Assembly: GCA_019918135.1 (NCBI GenBank)
Contig: WBZZ01000007.1
Span: forward strand, 216,873-280,872
Direction of reading: 5' to 3'
Length of the DNA: 64,000 nucleotides
Source of the DNA: Paulinella micropora
Taxonomy: Eukaryota > Cercozoa > Imbricatea > Euglyphida > Paulinellidae
Position numbers and translations under genes: made by a program. Shown one piece after another: positions 1 to 8,595 of this stretch. Numbering within the stretch: the stretch's first letter is position 1; every line of letters begins with the position of its first letter. The notes under the pieces are model-generated. The model did no database searches and was not told the DNA's origin. It worked only from the letters and a program-made list of their open reading frames with translations.

Positions 1-437
1 AAGCAATAGAACTCGTCGTGGGTGGCTTCGAGGACAGCTTCCGCCGGGGCGGCCAACTGTGGTTCTGGTTCGACGACCTGCACCAGCAAGCCACGAAAAA
101 GTCGTGGCCAGCGGTAGTTGATAGTCCGGCCCGTGCTCGTGTCTTGTACAGACTGCAGAACACCGACCTGCTAGCCAAGCTAGCGGATCCCAACCTGCTG
201 TTTCAAAACGAAGCCAAGGAGCAAGGGCTGAGTTACGGTGACCGTACCTCGTTCCGCGAAACCAAGGCACTCCTGGTGTGGTTCGATGAGATACTGCAAG
301 GTTGTGCTGAGGTGCTCGAAAAACAGTGCGTAGTGCAGGAGCCAGGACAAGCAGCGCCTGAGCCGCCCTACTTTGTCTGGGACGATTTGGACCCGGAGAA
401 TTTTCTGGCGGTGTGGGAGGACCAAGCATCGGACTAG
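1..437 (+). CDS. 3' end of an unknown protein, cut by the window edge
   Basis: The frame is open from base 3 to the TAG at 435-437, giving about 144 residues, and no start is visible because the gene enters from the left. The protein is mixed hydrophilic and aromatic, with an acidic end (motif DDLDPENF). I see no known domain. The length and Trp/Leu-rich helical look resemble the C-terminal parts of the kinase-like genes at 5.7-7.2 and 11.2-12.9 kb, but I could not show homology. The downstream A-rich stretch with ATTAAA near 504 is a likely poly(A) signal. Confidence 0.6.
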   Translation, partial: AIELVVGGFEDSFRRGGQLWFWFDDLHQQATKKSWPAVVDSPARARVLYRLQNTDLLAKLADPNLLFQNEAKEQGLSYGDRTSFRETKALLVWFDEILQGCAEVLEKQCVVQEPGQAAPEPPYFVWDDLDPENFLAVWEDQASD

Positions 438-666
438 CCGGCGGTTGGCTCGGTGGCCCAAAAAAAAGAAAAGCTGTGCTGGGGCAAAACTGTTTCTGTT
501 TCATTAAAAAAAGATGGTGGCTCGCTGATACTTGACGCGGCTGAATGCACCGGCTAAGTTTTAATGGCTAGGTACGGTTGGCGCCGGGGGGGGGCACGGG
601 GCTCTACTCGCTCTCACACACGCACCTGCCTACCTACGGGGGGGGGCTGTTTTTTCCGCCGCCCGT

Positions 667-715
<49 letters not shown>

Positions 716-786
716 CGGCCCTCCCGCCCCGTGTCTTCCCCCCCCCGGCTGCACCGCCGCCCCGCGGCGGCGGCAGGGAGGGGCGC
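438..786. other. Intergenic region between the partial gene and the membrane-protein gene
   Basis: No credible gene. It holds A-runs with an ATTAAA near 504, several G and C homopolymers, and the CT microsatellite at 673-708. Small arginine- and serine-rich frames here are products of the repeat. Confidence 0.5.
673..708. repeat. (CT)18 microsatellite
   Basis: Uninterrupted CT dinucleotide tract. Similar CT/GA tracts recur near 11.17 kb, 12.86 kb and 45.17 kb, always in flanks of genes. Confidence 0.95.
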
Positions 787-2134
787 TTACCGGTAGAGGA
801 AGGTTGCGTGCGTGGCCTGCCCGGGCGCCGTCCCCTGGGGGTGCGGCGGCAGCTTCGTCGCCAGCATCGTGCACGCTACCACTGCATACCGACAGTTACA
901 TTTCTTCAGGATGCTCTCGAGGCTGTCGGGGCCCGTCAACGCGTGCTGTTCCTTCTCGAACAGGGCGAGCAGATCCGGGTTCTGCTCCTCGCTGTGGATG
1001 TTGGGGCAGCAGAAGACGTACGCAGTGCCTTCCCCGACGCACAACAAGAAGAGCGCGTACACGAAGAGCGCCAGGCCCAGGGTGGCTGCCGCCACGAACA
1101 TGATCTTGTAGCCGACGCAGTGGTAGTTGTCAATCAGGGCGAACTGCAGCCAGTGGTGGTTCTTGCTGCTGCCCGCGTACTGGCAGGCCAGGCCCGCCAT
1201 AAAGACCAGGTCGGACATGGCGCCAATGTTCTTCTCGTGCATCACCGTCAGGTACGCTGATTTGCGCGAGTAGGCATACCAACCTGGGAAGAGGTTGCTC
1301 CACCTAGTGACTAGGCCCTGTGCATTGAAGGCGTTGCTGCCCTTGGCCTTCATCACCTCTAGCAGGCGGACGGACGCGGTCGGAGCCATAGACCCAGAGC
1401 TCGTAGGGTACGAAGAACATGTACACTAAGGAGGAGACCACCATGGCGGTCACCCCCAGCAGACGAACGGTCGCCACCCCGTTCTGGGCTTCCGGTAGCC
1501 AGCTGTACATGATGCCGTAGATGGCCGAGATGGCTAGGTGTGCGAGGCCCTTGTAGATCATGAACGCGTCGCGCCCGATGGACTGCAGGGCGCGGGCCAC
1601 CATCAGGACACTCCAGTCTACCAGGACGAGCCCGAGGATGGCGTACAAGGAGAACACCGTGTTCGGAGTGCCCTGGGGCCCCCAGCGCAGCATGCCCGCG
1701 GGGAGCCCGATGCCGCTCAGGTGGATGGACAAGAAGGTGATGGACGCCAGGAACAGCAGGCAGCCCCCTACCGTTTCCTCGGTCTGGTACGTCGTAATAA
1801 TGCCGTAGATCTTTTCTTCCTTGGAGCTCCTGGCCCAGGCGAGCGCCGCGCGGCCGCTGCACAGGCGCAGGCCGTACACCACCAGCAGAATGGTGAGGGG
1901 GGCCAGCGTGACGAAGCTGGTGTAATGTTCAAAGCTGGACAGGGACTCGAAGCCCAGCAGCGACGCTTGTGCGTGGCCAAAATTCAAAGACTCGACCAGG
2001 CCGTTGCTGCAGGTAGCTACGCCCACGGCCTGCAGCTGGGCCCGCGCGGAGCACGACAGGCAAGTGTCGGCCGCGAGCAGTGCGTTGGCCGGGAGGACAG
2101 TGCCGTTCCAGGCTCCGAGTATGCTGTCATTCAT
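787..2134 (-). CDS. Polytopic membrane protein, frame broken near 1380
   Basis: Two minus-strand frames overlap by 86 bases (1304-2134 and 787-1389). Together they look like one protein of about 430 residues. The first part starts at ATG 2134, has a Cys-containing segment of about 70 residues, then several hydrophobic spans (residues ~75-95, ~120-140, ~160-185, ~195-215, ~225-245). The second part adds two further spans and a Cys-rich tail. The frame switch lies in the overlap, next to a tandem GGAC-GGAC at about 1368-1375, so a 4-base slippage duplication could explain it. I do not recognise the family. The two frames could instead be separate overlapping genes, but the second part has no good start of its own. 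Confidence 0.6.
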
Positions 2135-2557
2135 GGCGGGGGGGAAGGGAAGGGGGGTCGTGTACGTCCGGGCTCGCCAGTCGCTGGCGGGGGTTTTCCT
2201 TTTCCGAGCTCTGCTCCTTTGGCTCTCTCTTTACCTAGGTAGGTAAGAGGAGGCCAGCCCCGGGGGCCTGGCGAAGAGGAGGCAGGGGGGAGGGGACGGG
2301 AGGGGAACGAGCGGGAGTAAGGGGTGAGGAGGGGGCCAGAGAGCGGAGGGGGTGTGGACTAGGCGGGGGAAGGAGAGGGGGCGGCCGGGGAGAGGAGGCG
2401 GCCGGGGAGAGGAGGCGGCCGGGGAGAGGGGCGGCGCCCCCGGCGAGCCGGGCCTCCCCCGAGGCCCCGCGCCACAAGCAGCCCGGCGCAGGATCGGCGC
2501 CGGTGCATCCCGACCTCGCTGCCGCCCGAGGTAGGAGTTCGTGGACACCCCCAGGCC
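2135..2557. other. Divergent intergenic region
   Basis: Lies between the starts of the minus-strand membrane gene and the plus-strand gene at 2558. It is purine-rich on the plus strand and contains the 17-bp minisatellite at 2381-2430. No clear TATA box or coding frame is visible. Confidence 0.5.
2381..2430. repeat. 17-bp minisatellite, three copies
   Basis: Unit GCGGCCGGGGAGAGGAG repeated three times, the last copy degenerate, within the upstream region of the gene at 2558. Confidence 0.9.
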
Positions 2558-3855
2558 ATGGAGCAGGTGCCGTGTTATGCGATGCTGTCTGGCTCGGCGG
2601 TGGAGACGGACCCGGAGACCCCGCCCGCCCTCTCTGCTCCCGCCGAGGCGCGCGGCCCGGGGTACCCCCAGCCGTGCCCCGCGCCGCCCGACCGGGTCCC
2701 GCTGCAGCGCGCCTCCCCGGGCGCCCCGGGCAGCGTCGAGCTCAACCCGGGGGTGTTGGCGTTGGTGGAGCGGCTGGCGCTGGAGCCCTGCGTGTTCGCG
2801 GCGCTCGCTAGCTCGCGCGCGTCGGTGCTCGGGGGGGGGGGGGGGGGCTGCGCCTCGTGGGGGCGGCCGGCGAAGAGCCCCGGCACCCCCTGCGCGACGT
2901 GGTCCTGCGGCACGCGGAAGCCCTGGCCGAGGCCCTGTCGCAGGAATTCTTCAAGTTTGGGTTCGCGCTGCTGCGCACCCGGCCGGACGCGGTGCTGGGC
3001 CGGAGCCCGCGCACGCGAGGGGCGACGTGCCGGCCCGGCGCCAGCGCACGCTCCGGCGCGCGGGCGACTCGCTGCTGTGCGAACTGGCCTGCCCGCCGCT
3101 GTACAGGTACCAGGTCCCGGGACAGCGCAGCGGCCGGAATGCCCCGTGCACCAGCGCGTCGGGCGCCTGTGTCACCCGCGACAACACCAACCTGGTCTAT
3201 GCGCGCGAAGCCCTGCGCCCGGAGCACGAGGTCCCCTACACCCTGTGGTCCGACCTGGTGGCGCGGGTCTTTGGCCTGCCCGGCGGCGCCAGGGAGGTGT
3301 CCGCCACGTCCGAGCACGCGCTGACGGCCGGGGGGGCGCTGGCGGCCGGGGGGGCGCTGGCCGGCTGGGCGTTCGAGGCCCGCAGCCGCGCCCTCCGGAC
3401 GGTCGTCGTGGAGCTGATCAACTACGGGCAGGCGCTGACGATCGGCCCCAGGTGCCGGGCGCTGTCGTCGCGGACGGGGCAGGGGGTCCGGCAGAGCGGG
3501 CCGGCGGGCGGGCCGGCGGGCCTGTGGCACGCGCTCCCCCCCCCTCGCGCCACCGGACGCCGCCGCCGCGGAGCCGACCGAGGAGGAGCTGCGCGCGTAC
3601 TGGTGGTCTGTCGAGGTCCTGCCGACCCCGGCGTCGGCCGCCGGGCTGGACACGCTGGTGCGTGTGCTGGAGCTGAGCGCCCGGCTGGCGGGGCCCGAGC
3701 TCGACCTGCTGCGGAACCTGTACCCACGGCTGCTGCCGGAGTGGGCGCGGGACGCGGCCCTTCCGCCGGGGGCGGCCGACCCGGCGGACGCCCCGCGGGC
3801 CGACGGGGGTGCCGCCGGCGGCGGTCGCGAGGCGGACCCGCCGGGCGCGGGGTGA
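2558..3855 (+). CDS. Unknown protein spread over three reading frames
   Basis: The ATG at 2558 opens a frame that is protein-like for about 90 residues, up to a 17-base G-run near 2830-2847. Protein-like sequence then continues in frame 1 to about 3000, in frame 3 to a C-run near 3531-3547, and in frame 1 again to the TGA ending at 3855. Pieced together this would be about 430 residues. The middle part is mixed alpha/beta in character, with a Cys pair (CELACPP) and a short repeated GGALA stretch at 3327-3362. The tail is acidic and Gly/Ala-rich. Two of the three breaks coincide with G or C homopolymers. No domain recognised. Confidence 0.5.
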
Positions 3856-4164
3856 AACTCCCTCCCTCCCCGGCCCGGGGCGGCGGCCGGCCCCTTTCCC
3901 TCCTCGCCACCTCTCTGGACCCGCTCCTCCGGGGGGGGGGGACCGCCCTCTTCCCTCCCTTCCCCCCGCACCGGCCCGAGCCCCCCGGGGGCCCGCGGCG
4001 CGGCCCCCTTCCGGTATAACCAGCGCCAGACGTGGATCCCCGTGGACCCCCCCCTCTTCTTGCTCCCAAACCCCCCCCCCCCCCCTCTTACCCCAAGACG
4101 GCCGAAGCTCGGATCCCCGTGCCTGAACCCCGGCGCGGGCGGGCCCGGCCTAGGGTTCACATGC
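3856..4164. other. C-rich intergenic region
   Basis: Contains long C-runs and a TATAA near 4015 that could serve the next plus-strand gene. No coding frame with protein-like composition. Confidence 0.4.
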
Positions 4165-5569
4165 ATGCACCCAAGCCTACCCGGTTTAGCGCTACCGCGA
4201 GCACGCGGACACCACACCTCGCGCCCCCGGCGCAGCCGAGCGAGCGCCGGGAGAGGGCCGGCGGAGGGCAGCCGGGGGCAGGAGGCCAGCCTGGCGCGCC
4301 CCCGCCCGCCACGGCAGACAACCGCCCCGGCGCTCGACTCCCGGGTGCCCGGAGGGGCCACGCCCCCGCCGCTAGCAGGCCGGCCGGCGGACCCGCGATC
4401 GGCGGAGCCGTGGCAGGAAGAGCAGCGGCCGGCGAAGCAGTGGCAGGAGGAGCCGCGGCCGGTGGAGCTGTGGCAGGAGGAGCCGCGGCCGGCGGAGCCG
4501 TGGCAGGAGGAGCCGCGGCCGGCGGAGCCGTACCCCGCCCGGGGGAGGCCGGCGGCCGCCGGCCTACCGCCGGTGGGCCCTTCCCCCCCACCACCGGGCC
4601 CGCACCGGCCCAGCGCCGAGGGCACGGCCCAGCCGGGCCCCGGGCCGGGCGCACGGCCGCCGGCCCACCCGACCCCGCCGCCGAGGCCCAGAGGCCGGCG
4701 GCTGGCAGGCGAGGGTCCGGCCGAGCCGTCGGCCAAGGCGTGGGCCAAGGCGTGGGCCAAGGCGTCGGCCAAGGCGTCGGCCGAGGCGTCGGCCGGGCCA
4801 GACCGAGCCACCGGCGGGGCCTTCGGCCGGGCCGCTCCGGCCGGGTCAGACTACGCGGGCCGCGGCGCACGGACCGCCCCGGGCCGCCCCGGCCCGCGCG
4901 TGGCAGCTGAGCGCCTGGCTGCGGCGCAGCACCTGGCTGTACGACAATCCCTGGAGCACCGCCGAGGTCCTCGCCCTGTGCCTCATGGTGGTGTGCACGT
5001 TCTATGGCGGCTGCCACCGCTACCTGCCGGTCGTGTCGGTGGCCATGGTCGGCGGTTCGTCGCTGTTTGCCAGCCTGCTGTTGGTCCATGCCGACTTCAC
5101 GCTCTTCCTGACCGTGTGCGCCGCCGTGGACGCTTTCTGCCTGCTGCTGGCCGCCTTCTGTTGCCAGCAGCGCGTCCCGTATGACACTATGCTCCTGCTG
5201 GCCGTGGTGGCCCTGGGCGCCGGCCTGGGCTTCTTCGCGCTGGTGTGGGAGCCCTACCGCGGGGCGCTGGCCCACCTGACGCTGGCCTGGACCGACATTC
5301 CCCCGACGCTAGTCGACCACGTCCTGCTGGTCTGGATCAGCACGCTGCTGTGTTTGTACATTGTGTGGCAGCTGCAGAGGCTGGTGCAGACGCACACGCT
5401 GTGCGAGACGTACACGGCGTCGGTGCGCCTCTTTTTCAATATCGTCGAGGCCGGCCTCCTGCTGGGCGTAGGGTTCGGCGCTGCGCTCGACCGGCTGCAG
5501 CGCCTGCGCACCCGGGTCCAAGGGCTCTACGCCGCCGAGCGCGAGGCGCTCGAGCCGGTGCTGGCCTAG
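4165..5569 (+). CDS. Membrane protein with repeat-rich N-terminal region
   Basis: The C-terminal part (in frame from before 4985, ending TAG 5567-5569) is clear. It has about five hydrophobic helices, Cys-rich stretches (FCCQQR) and a final amphipathic helix with LQRLRTRVQGLYAAE. The same frame extends upstream without a stop to 4127 but lacks an ATG. In the neighbouring frame an ATG at 4165 opens a Pro/Gln/Glu-rich region with decapeptide EPWQEEPRPA repeats and AKAW/AKAS tetrapeptides. Both repeat units are multiples of three, which supports coding. I infer one gene with a frame break at about 4800-4900. The last 482 bases are duplicated at 7656-8137. Function unknown. The N-terminal half is less certain than the membrane half. 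Confidence 0.55.
4401..4530 (+). repeat. 30-bp minisatellite, four copies plus a partial
   Basis: Units of 30 bases start at 4401, 4431, 4461 and 4491. In frame 1 they encode the decapeptide EPWQEEPRPA with small changes. Unit length is divisible by three. Confidence 0.9.
4731..4794 (+). repeat. 12-bp minisatellite, five copies
   Basis: Unit GGCCAAGGCGTG/C repeated from 4731. It encodes AKAW/AKAS in the frame shared with the 30-bp repeat. Confidence 0.9.
5088..5569 (+). repeat. Direct repeat, copy 1 (482 bp)
   Basis: Nearly identical to 7656-8137 at a constant offset of 2568 bases. I see only about five substitutions and no indel. Copy 1 is the natural 3' end of the membrane gene. The two copies bracket the kinase-like gene at 5732-7213. 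Confidence 0.95.
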
Positions 5570-5731
5570 TCCGAAGCAGTTAGACTTTTTAATAGCCACG
5601 TTGTTTCTTCTCCTCTGCTCTGGACCTGTGCGGACGGCGGCCTACGTGAAAGGCCAGCCGCCAGAATTCGGTGCCTGGCCTAGCCGGCAGAAGCCGATGG
5701 CCCCCCCGCGACGGCTGCAAGGATTCGCTGC

Positions 5732-7213
5732 CTAGTCTACCTCGCTGAAGTCGGTAGCCAGGACCAGCTGCAGGAACTCAAGGCTTAGGTAGCGCAGCCA
5801 CGCCTCTGGCTTTGGCCCGCGTTCTTTTTTTAGCACAGAAAAATCGCGAGTTATTTTTGCTAGTGTCAAAAAGCGCGCCCCTTGTTTGTGTCCTACCAAA
5901 AAGCCTTCTTGATATAAAAGCGAGCGATTTGACTGGATTCTCTCGGTAGCACCCGGGTACCAAAAGCTGGTGCTGTCTGCCGGCCACCAAGCCTGGGCTC
6001 GTTGCAAGTACACATACAATGAGTACAAGGGGCCCGTCTTGGTGCTCTCTAGGTCCGCCCACCACAGCGCACACGCCAGCAACCAGCTAGCGGGCCGTTC
6101 AACGCCTAGGAGTCTAGCCCTCAGCCAAGCGTGCGGGAGTGCAGGCAAGAGTGCCTGTTCCCCAAACCCTTGTTCCTGCCGCTTTATGTTCCAAGAACAG
6201 CTGTACACAACCCAGCCACACACGCGGTTGCAGAAGTCGAGCAGTTCAGAGACCCGCACGGGCTCTTTTTTCAGGCTTGCCCGTGTGTATTTTAGGTAAG
6301 GACAGAGCTGGTCGGGCGGCCCGGACTTCTGCTCTAGCGTTAGCAGCGCCATTTGCTCGTGGTCACAGTCGATGATGCGGAACCGCACTTGGTCGTGGCC
6401 ACAGCCAGCGGAGCGAAACCGCTCTAACAGCAGGTTCCACTCCGCCAGGTCCCAGTACAGAATGCGGGCCTCTGCTAGCGCGCTCAAGAAAGCCTTTACG
6501 TCTATGAGCCACTGCGGCCAAATGCTGTCGGTCGCCGCAGGCGGCCCTGCGAACCACCGGACGACGTCGCTGGGCTCTTGCTCGCTCGGCCGCTTGCCGG
6601 AGTAAGGCATGCAGAACCAGAACTCGATGGGCTTGCCATCAGCCCGAAGGCACGCCCACACGCGTTCGACTTCAGGCACCAACCCTTTCGTGACGGCGTG
6701 CAAATGCGCCTGCAGTCCTGCGTCAAACAGAAACTCCTTGTCGATGGATTTTTTGAAGACGTGCCACTTGTCGCTAGCCCGTGCTGGTTTCGCATTAGGA
6801 AAGTAGGCGAGGAAGACAGCTGAGTCCTCAGGCTTTGCCTTGGGGCATTTCTTAAGCTCTTTCTGAGAGTATTTGTCTCTGAAGAGCTCCTTAAAGTCCT
6901 TGGCTTGGCACGCTTTCAATTCGATTTGAAGACGCGTCCCTCTTTGTACGTGCACTTCCGGCTCTCTGTTAGACAGGTGCTCCGTCTGCTTCTTACCGTC
7001 ATCCGTGCACACAGAATCCGTTTCCGGCTCAAGCCAAGGCCCCGCCCGCTTTTGCAGCAGCCCGTCCAGCACAGACAACATCTTGTCCTGGCCGTCGGCC
7101 GGCGTGCCTGGCAGCGTAGCTGGCGGCTCAGCTGGCAAGTAGTAGTCCAAGCAGTCCTTCGCGCTGCGGAGCAGGTGATGTGACGTGCAAAGGATCGCGG
7201 CGTGGCCTGGCAC
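5732..7213 (-). CDS. Kinase-like (probable pseudokinase) protein 1
   Basis: Intact 493-codon frame. The N-terminal ~130 residues are polar and Lys-rich. A protein-kinase-like C-lobe signature follows: YWDLAEWNLLL at residues ~253-263 matches the catalytic loop D-x-x-x-x-N pattern, and RIIDCDHEQ at ~279-287 sits where DFG would lie, with Asp but no Phe-Gly. A hinge-like FWFCMPYSG is at ~198-206. I see no glycine loop or VAIK lysine, so ordinary kinase activity is doubtful. The C-terminal 200 residues are Trp/Leu-rich helices. The same loop architecture occurs in the genes at 11224 and 45856. Inference: a divergent viral kinase-like family. An aminoglycoside-kinase-like fold is an alternative. 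Confidence 0.6.
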   Translation of the reverse strand: MPGHAAILCTSHHLLRSAKDCLDYYLPAEPPATLPGTPADGQDKMLSVLDGLLQKRAGPWLEPETDSVCTDDGKKQTEHLSNREPEVHVQRGTRLQIELKACQAKDFKELFRDKYSQKELKKCPKAKPEDSAVFLAYFPNAKPARASDKWHVFKKSIDKEFLFDAGLQAHLHAVTKGLVPEVERVWACLRADGKPIEFWFCMPYSGKRPSEQEPSDVVRWFAGPPAATDSIWPQWLIDVKAFLSALAEARILYWDLAEWNLLLERFRSAGCGHDQVRFRIIDCDHEQMALLTLEQKSGPPDQLCPYLKYTRASLKKEPVRVSELLDFCNRVCGWVVYSCSWNIKRQEQGFGEQALLPALPHAWLRARLLGVERPASWLLACALWWADLESTKTGPLYSLYVYLQRAQAWWPADSTSFWYPGATERIQSNRSLLYQEGFLVGHKQGARFLTLAKITRDFSVLKKERGPKPEAWLRYLSLEFLQLVLATDFSEVD

Positions 7214-7655
7214 ACTAGAGGAGAGGCTGGTGCCAGGGTGGCGGCGGTGCGCGGTGGGGGCGTAGTCGGACTGTCCATTCTGCCTTTCTTGACTGCAGTT
7301 GCTTGCTTGCTAGCCCTTTCTTTTCCTCTTCTCTCCCCGCTGCGCTCTCGACGGTTTAGGCTCCCCTCTCTCCCCCAGGCGCGGAAAAGCTCCGGTGCAG
7401 TGTGTTTAGCCAGAGAGGTTCGGAGGGGGGGGGAAGAAGAAGGGAAAGTAAGTCTTTCGGCGAGGGAAGGAGAAGGGGAGGGGGGTCAGCTCCTCCTCTC
7501 CTCTCTCTCTCCCTGCAGCATCTTTGCCGCGTTCGGGGGGGAGGGGGGAGCTCTCGCGGCACTCTGGCCCCGCTGACTTCCCTTTTCGCGACCATCCCGG
7601 GGGGGGGGGGGCAAGCAGGAGGGGGGGTCTACCCCCTCTGGGCGGACGCAGGGGG
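7214..7655. other. Intergenic region upstream of kinase-like gene 1
   Basis: Holds the promoter side of the minus-strand kinase-like gene, plus CT-rich and G-run sequence. The junction to the duplicated segment is abrupt at about 7655/7656. No coding frame supported. Confidence 0.4.
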
Positions 7656-8137
7656 ATGCCGACTTCACGCTCTTCCTGACCGTGTGCGCCGCCGTGGACG
7701 CTTTCTGCCTGCTGCTGGCCGCCTTCTGTTGCCAGCAGCGCGTCCCGTATGACACTATGCTCCTGCTGGCCGTGGTGGCCCTGGGCGCCGGCCTGGGCTT
7801 CTTCGCGCTGGTGTGGGAGCCCTACCACGGGGCGCTGGCCCACCTGACGCTGGCCTGGACCGACATTCCCCCGACGCTAGTCGACCACGTCCTGCTGGTC
7901 TGGATCAGCACGCTGCTGTGTTTGTACATTGTGTGGCAGCTGCAGAGGCTGGTGCAGACGCACACGCTGTGCGAGACGTACGCGGCGTCGGTGCGCCTCT
8001 TTTTCAATATCGTCGAGGCCGGCCTCCTGCTGGGCGTAGGGTTCGGCGCTGCGCTCGACCGGCTGCAGCGCCTGCGCACCCGGGTCCAAGGGCTCTACGC
8101 CGCCGAGGGCGAGGCGCTCGAGCCGGTGCTCGCCTAT
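7656..8137 (+). repeat. Direct repeat, copy 2 (482 bp)
   Basis: Copy of 5088-5569. The sequence on either side is unrelated to the flanks of copy 1. Differences include TAG to TAT at the old stop codon. Confidence 0.95.
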
Positions 8138-8371
8138 AGCTCTCCGGCCCCCGCCGCCCTCCTTCCCCTCCCCGCCTACTCCCTGTACACTTTCCAGGCT
8201 CCCCCCTCTCCCGGGTGTGCGTGGCTCGGCCTGTGTTGGCTGCGATTAAAAAATTCGCTCTCGCTGTCTCCGCGCACCCTGTGTCCCCCCCCCCCCCCCC
8301 TCTTCTTCCGGCCACTCCCCCCGGTGCGATCCCGACGAGCGCCCCTTCTCTCTTCTTCCGGCCACCCCTAA
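7656..8371 (+). pseudogene. Truncated duplicate of the membrane-protein gene
   Basis: Carries only the last ~160 codons of the membrane protein at 4165-5569, starting inside the gene. An ATG at 7656 and a GTG at 7682 are in frame. The original stop is changed, so the frame runs about 78 codons further through C-rich sequence to 8371. An AATAAA at about 8457-8462 follows. It could be expressed as a short three- to four-helix protein, but a truncated remnant of a recent duplication is the simpler view. Confidence 0.75.
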
Positions 8372-8595
8372 CCCCGGACCGGACCGGTGGCAGCGCAGGG
8401 GTTAGAGGAGGACGCAGCCCTCCCCCCCCGAGAAACAACCAACCAGGCCGTGCTTTAATAAAGAAAAACACGCTTCAACCGGCTGTGGGCAAGGCAGGGA
8501 CACGCTCTGCCAACCACCCACCGGATAAGCCCTTTTCTAGGGGGCCGCCTCCGCTCTTCGCCAGGCCAGCGTAGCCTTCGCGCCGCCGCCCGGTT

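Noticed and set aside
2808-4811. A 667-codon minus-strand frame
   Set aside because: Low-complexity Ala/Gly/Pro/Ser sequence opposite plus-strand genes and repeats, with no domain-like segment.
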